Source: Pseudomonadota bacterium
GTDB lineage: Bacteria > BMS3Abin14
Reading direction: 5' to 3'
Assembly: GCA_016937135.1 (NCBI GenBank)
Contig: JAFGWO010000112.1
Coordinates: 1-12,377, forward strand
DNA: 12,377 bases
A program made the position numbers and the translations under genes. Below are positions 1-7,532 of this stretch, piece by piece. The notes beneath the pieces are model-generated. The model searched no databases, had not been told where the DNA came from, and saw nothing but the letters and a program-made list of their open reading frames with translations. Position 1 is the stretch's first letter, and each line of letters begins with the position of its first letter.

Positions 1-16
1 AGTTCAGAGTTCAGAG

Positions 17-54
17 AAGAAAGGCCCCGCATCCAAGGATGCGGGGCCTTTCTT
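17..54. terminator. Long perfect hairpin, bidirectional terminator
   Basis: Positions 17-34 and 37-54 are perfectly complementary: 18 pairs around a central AA, with a GC-rich core GGCCCCGCATCC. The outer stem is A on one side and T on the other, so both strands end in a T-rich stretch (TTTCTTATTT on plus, TTTCTTCTC on minus). This is the form of an intrinsic terminator that works in both directions. It could be a last stop for ahcY transcription, or end a convergent gene beyond the left edge. Confidence 0.75.
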
Positions 55-161
55 ATTTCTCGATAGAGGGGAAGAATAAAAATCTGAAAAAATCTTACTT
101 CGTAAACTTTGTGAACCTGGTGTTTTTTTGATTGCCCTTTTCAAATGAACTGATAATTCCC

Positions 162-198
162 GAGATTGTTCCGGCCCAGGTATCAGCCTCGCAATGAC
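162..198. repeat. Possible remnant of a dispersed GAGATTG...CGCAATGAC repeat
   Basis: The stretch begins GAGATTGTTCCGG and ends CCTCGCAATGAC. I recall many bacterial genomes, including deltaproteobacterial ones, carrying dispersed elements with these ends (GAGATTGCTTC at one end, CTCGCAATGAC at the other) and a similar length. The middle does not fit the form I remember, so this would be a degenerate copy. The identification rests on memory of the end motifs only. Confidence 0.35.
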
Positions 199-251
199 AA
201 GCGCAGGTTCTCTTAAACGTTAAACCTTTTCGGTTTCCGGGAATTACACTC

Positions 252-275
252 ACAACAAAAACCCGCCCTGGCGGG
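252..275 (-). terminator. Rho-independent terminator downstream of ahcY
   Basis: Read on the minus strand, the hairpin CCCGCC-AG-GGCGGG (262-275) is followed at once by TTTTTGTTGTG. A short all-GC stem followed by a T tract is the classic intrinsic terminator pattern. Its orientation suits the end of the metK-ahcY transcript, about 85 nt beyond the ahcY stop codon. Confidence 0.7.
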
Positions 276-291
276 CCTGGAAGCTTTTTCC

Positions 292-319
292 CTGAACTCT
301 GAACCCTGGACTCAGGACC
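292..319. repeat. Four degenerate 7-nt tandem repeats
   Basis: On the plus strand the units are CTGAACT, CTGAACC, CTGGACT and CAGGACC, in exact 7-nt register (consensus CWGRACY). The first unit is the reverse complement of the AGTTCAG 7-mer present twice at 1-14. The two sites are thus inverted copies flanking about 277 nt. A related array lies at 11291-11325 in front of rpoN. Confidence 0.6.
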
Positions 320-332
320 CCTGAAAAGCAGA

Positions 333-360
333 AACCCTGTTCTTGCAGGGTTCCTGTTTT

Positions 361-361
<1 letters not shown>
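333..361. terminator. Hairpin next to the ahcY stop codon, possible terminator
   Basis: AACCCTG (333-339) and CAGGGTT (346-352) form a 7-bp stem with a 6-nt loop. On the minus strand it is followed by TCTGCTTTT, on the plus strand by CCTGTTTTT. It begins within 10 nt of the ahcY stop codon. The T tract on the minus strand is interrupted, so it is a weaker terminator candidate than the one at 252-275. Confidence 0.4.
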
Positions 362-1623
<1,262 letters not shown>

Positions 1624-2772
1624 TTATATCCCCGTCGCTTTCCTGAGGTCTGAAACCCTGTCCGTTTTTTCCCATGTGAACTCGGGTTCCGGCCTCCCAA
1701 AATGTCCGTAGGCCGCTGTTTTTTCGAAGATCGGCCTGAGAAGATCCAGGGTCTGGATGATCTCCCGCGGCTTTAATGGAAAGACCTCCCTTACCGCCCT
1801 GGCGATATCGTCGGGTGGAATCTTCGCGGTCCCGTAGGAATTGATCATCACCGAAACGGGATCGGGCACCCCTATGGCATAGGCCAGCTGGACCTCGCAA
1901 CGCTCGGCAAGGTCGGCCGCAACGATGTTCTTGGCGATGTACCTTGCCATATAGGACGCAGACCGATCCACCTTAGAGGGATCCTTTCCCGAAAAGGCCC
2001 CCCCTCCGTGGCTTCCCTGCCCGCCATAGGTGTCGACGATGATCTTTCTCCCCGTCAGCCCGGTGTCGCCCATGGGACCCCCGACGACGAACCTCCCGGT
2101 CGGATTGATGAAATATTTCGTGTCCTTGTCGAGCATCTCCTCCGGAAGGCTTTTCCTGATAACCTCCTCAAGGATCCCCTCCCGGAGCCTGGAATCGTTG
2201 ACATCCGGGCAATGCTGGCTCGAAACGACCACCGCCTCGATGCGAACAGGCATGTGCTCGTGGTACTCGACCGTGACCTGTGATTTGCCGTCCGGCCTGA
2301 GAAAATCGAGGATGCCCTCCTTCCGGACCCGGGCAAGCCTCTTCGTCAGGGCATGGGCAAAGACTATGGGCATGGGCATCAGGACATCGGTTTCCGTGCA
2401 TGCGTAGCCGAACATGAGACCCTGATCTCCGGCCCCCCCCGGATCCACACCCATGGCGATATCGGGGGACTGCTTGTGGATAGAAGTCAGGATTCCGCAG
2501 GATTCCCAGTCAAAACCCATATCGGAGCTGTCGTAGCCGATATCCCTGATGACCCTTCTGGCCACATCGGGTATCTCGACGTAGGTCTGGGTCGTGATCT
2601 CTCCGGCCAGGATGACAAGCCCTGTCGTAGCCAGGGCCTCGCAGGCCACCCTGGAAGCCGGATCCTCCTTGATCAGGCTGTCAAGGATGGCATCGGAGAT
2701 CTGATCGCAGATCTTGTCCGGGTGCCCCTCGGTGACGGACTCCGAGGTGAAAAGAAACGATGTCATGCTCAT
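1624..2772 (-). CDS. metK: S-adenosylmethionine synthetase
   Basis: This 382-residue cytosolic enzyme makes S-adenosylmethionine from methionine and ATP. The family signatures are intact: GHPDK (16-20) in the ATP site, the signature GAGDQG (113-118), and the glycine-rich phosphate loop [10 protein letters not shown] (256-265). Length is normal. I chose the ATG at 2772 because GGGAG lies 7 nt upstream; the ATG two codons later (2766) is an alternative. With ahcY immediately downstream it forms a two-gene unit for the SAM cycle: one supplies the methyl donor, the other removes the inhibitory product. The 81-nt leader after ptsH is too short for a typical SAM-I riboswitch plus expression platform, and I see no riboswitch core in it. 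Confidence 0.98.
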   Translation of the reverse strand: MSMTSFLFTSESVTEGHPDKICDQISDAILDSLIKEDPASRVACEALATTGLVILAGEITTQTYVEIPDVARRVIRDIGYDSSDMGFDWESCGILTSIHKQSPDIAMGVDPGGAGDQGLMFGYACTETDVLMPMPIVFAHALTKRLARVRKEGILDFLRPDGKSQVTVEYHEHMPVRIEAVVVSSQHCPDVNDSRLREGILEEVIRKSLPEEMLDKDTKYFINPTGRFVVGGPMGDTGLTGRKIIVDTYGGQGSHGGGAFSGKDPSKVDRSASYMARYIAKNIVAADLAERCEVQLAYAIGVPDPVSVMINSYGTAKIPPDDIARAVREVFPLKPREIIQTLDLLRPIFEKTAAYGHFGRPEPEFTWEKTDRVSDLRKATGI

Positions 2773-2853
2773 TCATGGACTCCCTTCGGGTAAGAAACCT
2801 GGTATAATTTTTCCATTTAACAAAATCCGCCCTTTTTAACAAGGAATGGCCCC

Positions 2854-3132
2854 TTAATCCGGGACTTTTTTTTCCTCGAAACCGCGATCAACGAGGGACC
2901 TGAGTACCTCAAGGGCCTCTGTCTCATCGGGTCCCTGGACCTCGATCTCAATCTCCTGCCCCCTGGCCGCCGCTAGGGTCAGGATTCCCATGATGCTTTT
3001 TCCATTCACCCGATTGGAACCTTTTTTCAGCCAGACCTCGCTCTGGAATCTGCAGGATTCCTGAACGAAGCGGGCGGCCGCCCGGGCGTGCATTCCCAGT
3101 TCATTGCAGATCGTGACCGTCACATGGACCAT
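2854..3132 (-). CDS. ptsH: Phosphocarrier protein HPr
   Basis: This 92-residue protein is the cytosolic histidine phosphocarrier of the phosphotransferase system. The active-site histidine is His15 in ELGMHARAAA. The regulatory serine is Ser46 in RVNGKSIMGI, the site phosphorylated by HPr kinase, so this HPr can be used for energy transfer and for regulation by the hprK product upstream. I chose the ATG at 3132 because it puts His15 and Ser46 at their standard numbers and removes an unrelated-looking N-terminal stretch that is the IID gene read in another frame. The start overlaps the end of the IID gene by 13 nt, so translation is probably coupled. No ptsI follows; the next gene is metK. Confidence 0.95.
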   Translation of the reverse strand: MVHVTVTICNELGMHARAAARFVQESCRFQSEVWLKKGSNRVNGKSIMGILTLAAARGQEIEIEVQGPDETEALEVLRSLVDRGFEEKKVPD

Positions 3133-3845
3133 GGCAGCTTCATCTCCACCCCCAGAAAACCAAGGAGCAAGGCCATGGCAAGAAGGGATCCAAGGACAAC
3201 GGGGCCACTTCTTCTGCCATGGAGCAGGAATCCGGCGAGAAACAGCGCAAGAACAAGGAGAGGCTTTCCCGAGCGCAGGGCCATGACAGCCAGGATAAAA
3301 CCACACGCGGTCGGGATCACGCGTTCGCAAAAGTTTGAGATCATTTTTCTCCATCGTGTGGAAATGCCCCCAATGGGCCCTTCCACCCGGTTATATCCCG
3401 CCTTGATTCCAGACCACCTTTCCTTGAGGTGGACGGCGTTGAAAAAGACGAGAAGGGCCGGCGCGGCAGCCCAGGGCCAGAAGAGGGAGACGACGAGAGC
3501 GATGAAGATGGCAGCTGGCCGAAGCCTCGCCCAGAAAAGACCGTCTCCCAGGGCGCCGAGAGGTCCCATGAGGCTTTCCCTGGCCCGGATGCTTTCCTTT
3601 TCTTTTCCTTCCTCCTCCATCCGGGCTACGACCCCCGCGACATATCCCGCCAGGAAGGGATGCGTGTTGAAATAACCCAGATGCCTCATGCACGCCTTCC
3701 CGAAGCGTTCCTTTTTCACCTTCCGAAACCAGGGAATAAGGATAAAAAGAAATCCCAACCCCTGCATCCGGGGGAAATTCCAGGCACCCTGAACGGCTAA
3801 AGATCGCCAGAACATCCCGGCCCGGTCCTGAAAAGACAGACTCAT
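3120..3845 (-). CDS. PTS system mannose/fructose/sorbose-family IID component
   Basis: This 241-residue membrane protein forms the translocation channel together with IIC in the mannose class of PTS permeases. Family hallmarks are FNTHPFLAGYVAG (about 60-72), the MEEE stretch after it, and MGPLGALGDGLFW...LRP (about 93-110). Hydrophobic segments follow in the second half. It is slightly shorter than typical IID proteins (about 270-300). I chose the ATG at 3845 (MSLSFQDR...), 8 nt after the IIC stop with GAGAGG in front of it. A start 21 codons further upstream would overlap the IIC gene by about 55 nt. The substrate cannot be told from the sequence. Confidence 0.9.
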   Translation of the reverse strand: MSLSFQDRAGMFWRSLAVQGAWNFPRMQGLGFLFILIPWFRKVKKERFGKACMRHLGYFNTHPFLAGYVAGVVARMEEEGKEKESIRARESLMGPLGALGDGLFWARLRPAAIFIALVVSLFWPWAAAPALLVFFNAVHLKERWSGIKAGYNRVEGPIGGISTRWRKMISNFCERVIPTACGFILAVMALRSGKPLLVLALFLAGFLLHGRRSGPVVLGSLLAMALLLGFLGVEMKLPWSM

Positions 3846-3853
3846 GACGCCTC

Positions 3854-4540
3854 TCAAGCCAGGCCCGCAAGGAGACCGAAGAAAAGTCCCGCGGCGAACT
3901 GGATCCATCCCTCTTTTTTACGGAGCCGGCTGCGGGAAAAGGCCGAAAGTCCCGTTAGGAGGGGGACAAGGGCCGCGACAAGGAAGAAACCCGACAGATC
4001 CGGCAGTCTGACCATCAACAATCTTCCCGCAGGAACGAGGATCGCACAGGAAACGAGAAAAGCTGTGAAATGGAAAAAACCTGTCCGGAAAATGGCGAGT
4101 CCCATCTGGATTTGGGCCAGATCTGCCCTTCCGAGGCGGACGCAGGCCTGGGCCCGGTTAAAGACATGCTCGTTGGAACGCCTCCAGCGGACTTCCGCCC
4201 ATTGATCGGCAACCATCGACGGCAGGGAAATGACGAAGGCCATTGGCAGGGCGGAGGGGGGGACCTGCCCTGTGCCGACCAAAACTACCGAAAGAAGGGC
4301 CGGGAAGAGGGGCTCTAAGGGGACAAAGGACCCCACGGGCAGGGAATCCAGGAAAAGGAGCTCGAAAACCAGCCCGGTCACGACCCCCTCCATGGGGATA
4401 CCCATGAGAAGCCCGAGGAGAGGAGCGGCGACCAGGGGGCGGGAGATCTGAAACTGCCCGAAGGCCGCGCGGTCTATGCTCACAACCCCGGCGAAAATGC
4501 TGGCAAGGATGATGGCGCCGACCCAGGTGAAGCTGCTCAC
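3854..4540 (-). CDS. PTS system mannose/fructose/sorbose-family IIC component
   Basis: This 228-residue polytopic inner-membrane protein is the second channel subunit of a mannose-class PTS. The N-terminal half is typical: an opening hydrophobic helix, then QFQISRPLVAAPLLGLLMG (about 29-47), and a helix ending in LDSLPVGSFVPLEP, the conserved loop region of IIC proteins. Hydrophobic segments recur to the C terminus. It is somewhat shorter than the usual 250-270 residues, mainly after the central hydrophilic part (RWRRSNEHVFNRAQACVRLG). It starts with GTG, and GTGA overlaps the IIB stop codon by 4 nt, a standard coupling arrangement. Confidence 0.9.
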   Translation of the reverse strand: MSSFTWVGAIILASIFAGVVSIDRAAFGQFQISRPLVAAPLLGLLMGIPMEGVVTGLVFELLFLDSLPVGSFVPLEPLFPALLSVVLVGTGQVPPSALPMAFVISLPSMVADQWAEVRWRRSNEHVFNRAQACVRLGRADLAQIQMGLAIFRTGFFHFTAFLVSCAILVPAGRLLMVRLPDLSGFFLVAALVPLLTGLSAFSRSRLRKKEGWIQFAAGLFFGLLAGLA

Positions 4541-5025
4541 ACCAACGGCTCCGACCCGGCGAAAAAATCCGCCAGATTCAGGGAACTGCTCTCAGGAACC
4601 TCGCGGGCTTCCACTTTCACCCCTTTCCTGGAGAGATCGCGGACCAGCTGGATGTCGTTCCTGTTCAGGAAGATGGCAGGCGTCACCTCCACCCCTCCCC
4701 GCACATGGTGCAGGTTCCCCAGATTTACCCGATCCAGATCAACGCCCAGATTCATTGCGGCAAGGACATCGGAAAGGTCCTCGAAGAGAAGAAGCACGTT
4801 CACGGATTCCACCTCCTTCAGGGTTTTCCCGAGTTCCCGGACGGGAACTACCAGGAGGCGAAGATGATCGGGAACGATCAAACCCAGGAGACGGCGGCGG
4901 ACGGGATCATCGGCGATCTCATCGCTGGCGATAATGACGGCGCGGGCGCGGACATATGGGACCCACCCCTCGACAACCTGCCCGTGGATCAGGCGGTCAT
5001 CCACTCGTGCCAGAACGATTGACAT
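4537..5025 (-). CDS. PTS system mannose/fructose/sorbose-family IIB component
   Basis: This 162-residue cytosolic subunit receives phosphate from IIA and passes it to the sugar entering through IIC/IID. The N-terminal RVDDRLIHGQV (7-17) contains the phosphorylated histidine His14 and is the most conserved part of the family. NLGNLHH (about 101-107) followed by an FLNRND stretch matches the usual second half. Length is normal. The start lies 2 nt after the IIA stop, and the end overlaps the IIC start by 4 nt. Because IIA and IIB are separate genes here, the layout is IIA-IIB-IIC-IID rather than the fused IIAB of E. coli ManX. Confidence 0.95.
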   Translation of the reverse strand: MSIVLARVDDRLIHGQVVEGWVPYVRARAVIIASDEIADDPVRRRLLGLIVPDHLRLLVVPVRELGKTLKEVESVNVLLLFEDLSDVLAAMNLGVDLDRVNLGNLHHVRGGVEVTPAIFLNRNDIQLVRDLSRKGVKVEAREVPESSSLNLADFFAGSEPLV

Positions 5026-5027
5026 GG

Positions 5028-5438
5028 TCAGCTGCCCGTCAGGTACTCGGTCGCCACCTTGATGTGCTCACGGCCGTAGTCCCTGAGAAGAACGGCCGCA
5101 TCGTGCAGCGAGGTTTCCGGATCGATGGAAAACAGTTTGGTGAGCATGGGGAGGTTGACGCCGGTCACCACCTCGAGATCCTCCCCCCCCAGAAAAGACA
5201 GGGCAATATTCGACGGGGTTCCGCCGAACATGTCCACAAGGAGGATGACCCCCCTGCTGCCCCTCACCTCATCAATGGCCGCGGAAATTTTCCCGCGGAC
5301 CACTTCCACGTTATCCGAAGAATCGATGGAAACGCTCTGGATCCTCGAAACATCTCCCGTTATCATCCCGCAGGTTTCCTTCAGGGACCTTCCCAAATCT
5401 CCATGGGCAACGACGACCACACCGAACTCCTTTATCAT
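5028..5438 (-). CDS. PTS system mannose-family IIA component
   Basis: This 136-residue cytosolic subunit accepts phosphate from HPr. The N-terminal strand GVVVVAHGDLG (6-16) carries the active histidine, His12. VDMFGGTPSN (68-77) is the second conserved loop, with the aspartate that polarises the histidine. It is a stand-alone IIA domain of normal length. It starts 4 nt after the rapZ stop, with a strong GGAGG ribosome site overlapping the end of rapZ. In many deltaproteobacteria a lone IIA of this type follows rapZ and may be only regulatory. Here the matching IIB, IIC and IID follow directly, which argues for real transport. Confidence 0.95.
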   Translation of the reverse strand: MIKEFGVVVVAHGDLGRSLKETCGMITGDVSRIQSVSIDSSDNVEVVRGKISAAIDEVRGSRGVILLVDMFGGTPSNIALSFLGGEDLEVVTGVNLPMLTKLFSIDPETSLHDAAVLLRDYGREHIKVATEYLTGS

Positions 5439-5442
5439 CCTT

Positions 5443-6312
5443 CTAACCCTCCGGAAGATCGCGATGCCGGACCTGCACCCAGACTGGTCCGCGATCCGCG
5501 AAATACCCCGAAACCATTTCGGCTATCGCTACGCTGCGATGCTTTCCCCCCGTGCAGCCGATGGCGATGGTGAGATATCCTCTTCCTTCCTCAAGGTATT
5601 TAGGAAGAAGAAAGTCAAGGAAAGCGACCAGTCGGTCCACAAACTCCTGCGTGCCCGGCGCCCTTTCAATAAACTCCCTGACTTCCGGGTCACGTCCATC
5701 CCTCTCGCGGAGCCCTTCCACAAAAAACGGGTTGGCGAGAAAGCGCACATCGAAGACAAGATCGGCTTCCCTTGGCAGACCGGAACGGAAAGCGAACGAT
5801 ACAAAGGAAAGGAGCATCTTGTCCCTCTCCTTTACGGCCCCGAACCGGTCCCTCATGAGTTTCCTGAGATCGTGGGGGCTCATCCCGGTGGTATCGACAA
5901 TGATATCCGCCGTTTGATAGAGAGGCTCTAAAACTTCCCTTTCCCGTTCAAGGGCTTCAGGAAGGGAAAGGGCGGGATCCAGAGGGTGAACCCTTCTCGT
6001 CTCACTGAAACGCCTCTGAAGCGTGTCCAGAGAGGCGTCGAGAAAGATCAGGGCAATTTTTACCCCTTTGTCCCTGAGGGATCGAATGGCTTCCGGATAC
6101 CGCCGGACGGTCTCCTGGCCCCTGATATCCATAACCAGAACCGCCCTGGAAAACGGCGGATTCGTCCCGGACCCAAGATCTACAAAGGCTGGCAGAAGGT
6201 CCACAGGGAGGTTGTCGACGGCGTAAAACCCCATGTCCTCGAGGGATCTTAAAGCCGTTGACTTTCCCGATCCGGAATACCCGGAGATGATCAGAAATTC
6301 CGTATCCGTCAT
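5443..6312 (-). CDS. rapZ: RNase adapter protein RapZ (YvcJ/YhbJ family nucleotide-binding protein)
   Basis: This 289-residue cytosolic protein has an N-terminal P-loop domain and a C-terminal ligand/RNA-binding domain. Walker A is GYSGSGKST (11-19) and a Walker B-like strand ends MDIRG (61-65). The C-terminal signature is GCTGGKHRS (252-260). In E. coli RapZ guides RNase E to the GlmZ small RNA and senses glucosamine-6-phosphate; in Bacillus the homologue YvcJ binds nucleotides. Which role applies here is unknown. The ATG overlaps the hprK stop by 4 nt (ATGA), so the two are coupled. The hprK-rapZ pairing is widespread and suggests that RapZ takes part in carbon or cell-envelope precursor regulation linked to the PTS. 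Confidence 0.95.
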   Translation of the reverse strand: MTDTEFLIISGYSGSGKSTALRSLEDMGFYAVDNLPVDLLPAFVDLGSGTNPPFSRAVLVMDIRGQETVRRYPEAIRSLRDKGVKIALIFLDASLDTLQRRFSETRRVHPLDPALSLPEALEREREVLEPLYQTADIIVDTTGMSPHDLRKLMRDRFGAVKERDKMLLSFVSFAFRSGLPREADLVFDVRFLANPFFVEGLRERDGRDPEVREFIERAPGTQEFVDRLVAFLDFLLPKYLEEGRGYLTIAIGCTGGKHRSVAIAEMVSGYFADRGPVWVQVRHRDLPEG

Positions 6313-7268
6313 CGGGACGGTTCCCCGCTGGCCTTCTCACCAGCGGCAAGGAGATCGGACAGGTTCCGGTGCATTTCCCTGGCGGCGTAAAACCCCATTT
6401 TTTTGAGAAGATGGTTACGGGCAGCCACTTCCAGGATCAGGGCCAGATCCCTCCCAGGCCGAACCGGTATTTCGAGACGGGAAACCTCGACATCCAGGAT
6501 GGAATAGGTCCTCTCGTCAAGGCCCAGACGATCTACCTTCGTTTCGGGCTGCCACGGAACCAGCTCCACCACGAGATCTATTTTCTGCCCGGCCCGGATG
6601 GAGGAAACACCGAAAAGGTCCTTGATATTGATGATTCCGAGACCTCTTATTTCCATGTGGTTCCTGAGAAGGTCCGGAGCCCGGCCGATGAGGATCCCCG
6701 GGATCTTCTTCCGTATAACGACCATGTCGTCGGCGATGAACCGGTGGCCCCTTTCAATCAGCCCGAGGGCGCATTCGCTCTTTCCGATCCCGCTTTCGCC
6801 GATGATGAAAATGCCTGCCCCGAAGACATCGACAAGGCAGCCGTGATGACAGATCTCAGGGGCAAGGACTTCCTCAAGATAGCCGACGATGCCCCGTATC
6901 AGGGTCGAGGAGGAATGGGGGCTTCTCAGGAGGGGAAGATTAAACCTATCGCAAAAGACCGGAAGCATGGGCGGGGGATCCTGGGACCTCGTCAGGATCA
7001 GGGAGGAAATGGCAGTCGAGGCGAGGACTTCCAGCCTCTTTTCGGCGACGGATGGATCCAGGGTCTTGAGATAGGAGAGCTCCGTTTCCCCGAGGATCTG
7101 GATCCTCTCCTCCTGGAGCTGATCCAGAAATCCCGCAAGGGCAAGTCCGGGCTTCTGGATCCGCGGGGCGGCGATATTCCTGCCCAACCCCTCCGATCCG
7201 GCGATGATCTCGAGGCCGAGATCTTCCCGGTTGTGCTCAAAAAAAGTGCGAACAGGGATTCCGGTCAT
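6309..7268 (-). CDS. hprK: HPr kinase/phosphorylase
   Basis: This 319-residue cytosolic enzyme phosphorylates HPr on Ser46 with ATP or PPi and removes the phosphate by phosphorolysis. An N-terminal domain (about 1-125) precedes the kinase core. The core contains HHGCLVDVFG with the conserved histidine at about 142, Walker A GESGIGKS (157-164), the aspartate pair after IERGHRFIADD, the HprK signature MEIRGLGIINIKDLFG (205-220) and the K/P loop PGRDLALILEVAA (271-283). Length is normal. The ATG at 7268 is the first in frame, since TGA lies four codons upstream. The local ribosome site is poor, but a short upstream ORF ends on the start codon (ATGA), so coupled initiation is possible. The target Ser46 is present in the HPr of the same operon. 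Confidence 0.97.
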   Translation of the reverse strand: MTGIPVRTFFEHNREDLGLEIIAGSEGLGRNIAAPRIQKPGLALAGFLDQLQEERIQILGETELSYLKTLDPSVAEKRLEVLASTAISSLILTRSQDPPPMLPVFCDRFNLPLLRSPHSSSTLIRGIVGYLEEVLAPEICHHGCLVDVFGAGIFIIGESGIGKSECALGLIERGHRFIADDMVVIRKKIPGILIGRAPDLLRNHMEIRGLGIINIKDLFGVSSIRAGQKIDLVVELVPWQPETKVDRLGLDERTYSILDVEVSRLEIPVRPGRDLALILEVAARNHLLKKMGFYAAREMHRNLSDLLAAGEKASGEPSR

Positions 7269-7348
7269 CTTCCCGCTTCATCGTCCAGAAACAGTCGCTC
7301 CAACGCCGACCCATGCCGTCTCCCCCTGGCCAGGGGATCGGGGCCCAT
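7265..7348 (-). CDS. Possible 27-codon leader ORF coupled to hprK
   Basis: An ATG at 7348, preceded by AAAAAGG and 6 nt of spacing, opens a frame of 27 codons (MGPDPLARGRRH to LDDEAGR). Its TGA overlaps the hprK ATG by 4 nt, the same junction type as hprK-rapZ. It starts about 20 nt after the expected transcription start of the promoter at 7374-7402. The start codon lies inside the palindrome at 7343-7352. The peptide resembles nothing I recognise. It may be a translated leader that controls hprK initiation, or chance. The frame stays open upstream, but those codons lie in or above the promoter. Confidence 0.35.
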   Translation of the reverse strand: MGPDPLARGRRHGSALERLFLDDEAGR

Positions 7349-7352
7349 GGGC
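7323..7352. promoter_or_regulatory. Two adjacent palindromes in the hprK leader
   Basis: CCCCTGGCCAGGGG (7323-7336) is a perfect 14-bp palindrome, and GCCCATGGGC (7343-7352) is a perfect 10-bp palindrome, six bases apart. Both lie between the likely transcription start and the hprK ATG. In RNA the first can form a CCCCU/AGGGG stem with a GGCC loop. The second contains the start codon of the short leader ORF, so folding could mask that start. They could instead be protein-binding sites on DNA. Confidence 0.45.
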
Positions 7353-7373
7353 TGCCTTTTTCTTTTCCTTTTC

Positions 7374-7402
7374 ATTGTGGTGGCTTTGAGGGATGGTGTC
7401 AA
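7374..7402 (-). promoter_or_regulatory. Sigma70-type promoter for the hprK-rapZ-PTS-ptsH operon
   Basis: On the minus strand a perfect -35 hexamer TTGACA (7402-7397) is followed after exactly 17 nt by CACAAT (7379-7374), which matches the -10 consensus at four of six positions. Transcription would start near 7367, about 100 nt before the hprK ATG. This is the only place in the window where I find so good a pair. It fits the operon structure, since a cluster of terminators separates this unit from ptsN upstream. Confidence 0.65.
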
Positions 7403-7404
7403 CA

Positions 7405-7430
7405 GTCCTGATCTATCGTCCTGATCTACC
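7405..7430. promoter_or_regulatory. Tandem 13-bp repeat abutting the hprK promoter
   Basis: GTCCTGATCTATC (7405-7417) and GTCCTGATCTACC (7418-7430) are directly adjacent and identical at 12 of 13 positions. They end two bases upstream of the -35 hexamer of the hprK promoter, covering roughly -38 to -63, where an activator would bind. The 13-bp period is not a whole helical turn, which is unusual for a simple tandem operator. A recent local duplication is the alternative. Confidence 0.5.
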
Positions 7431-7532
7431 GGGCGACGGCCCACGGAAAGGATTTCCAGGAATCCCTCTGGAGCGCTCTGGACTTCCGGTGAAACGGCGG
7501 ATTCGGGCTCTTTCAACTCCGACCGGGGCAGT

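Larger units (their letters stand above)
1..360. other. Non-coding region downstream of ahcY
   Basis: I see no credible gene here. A 94-codon open frame on the minus strand crosses the hairpins and repeats and has no recognisable protein features. The region contains two copies of the 7-mer AGTTCAG at 1-14, three hairpins that could end transcription (17-54, 252-275, 333-361), a possible degenerate dispersed repeat at 162-198, and four degenerate 7-mers at 292-319. The rest is A/T-richer than the neighbouring genes. It most likely separates ahcY from whatever lies beyond the left edge. Confidence 0.7.

Noticed and set aside
2803..2808. TATAAT on the plus strand as a -10 element
   Set aside because: There is no -35 at a proper distance and no plus-strand gene follows; it is probably chance in an A/T-rich gap.
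2773..2853. SAM or SAH riboswitch before metK
   Set aside because: The gap is short and A/T-rich. I could not find the conserved stems or a terminator-antiterminator pair expected for these riboswitches.
2854..3354. A longer HPr starting at 3354
   Set aside because: The extra 74 residues are the IID gene read in another frame. The start at 3132 gives the standard His15 and Ser46 numbering.
6369..7424. 351-codon open frame on the plus strand opposite hprK
   Set aside because: It is exactly antisense to hprK and its promoter region and has no recognisable domain, signal or ribosome site.
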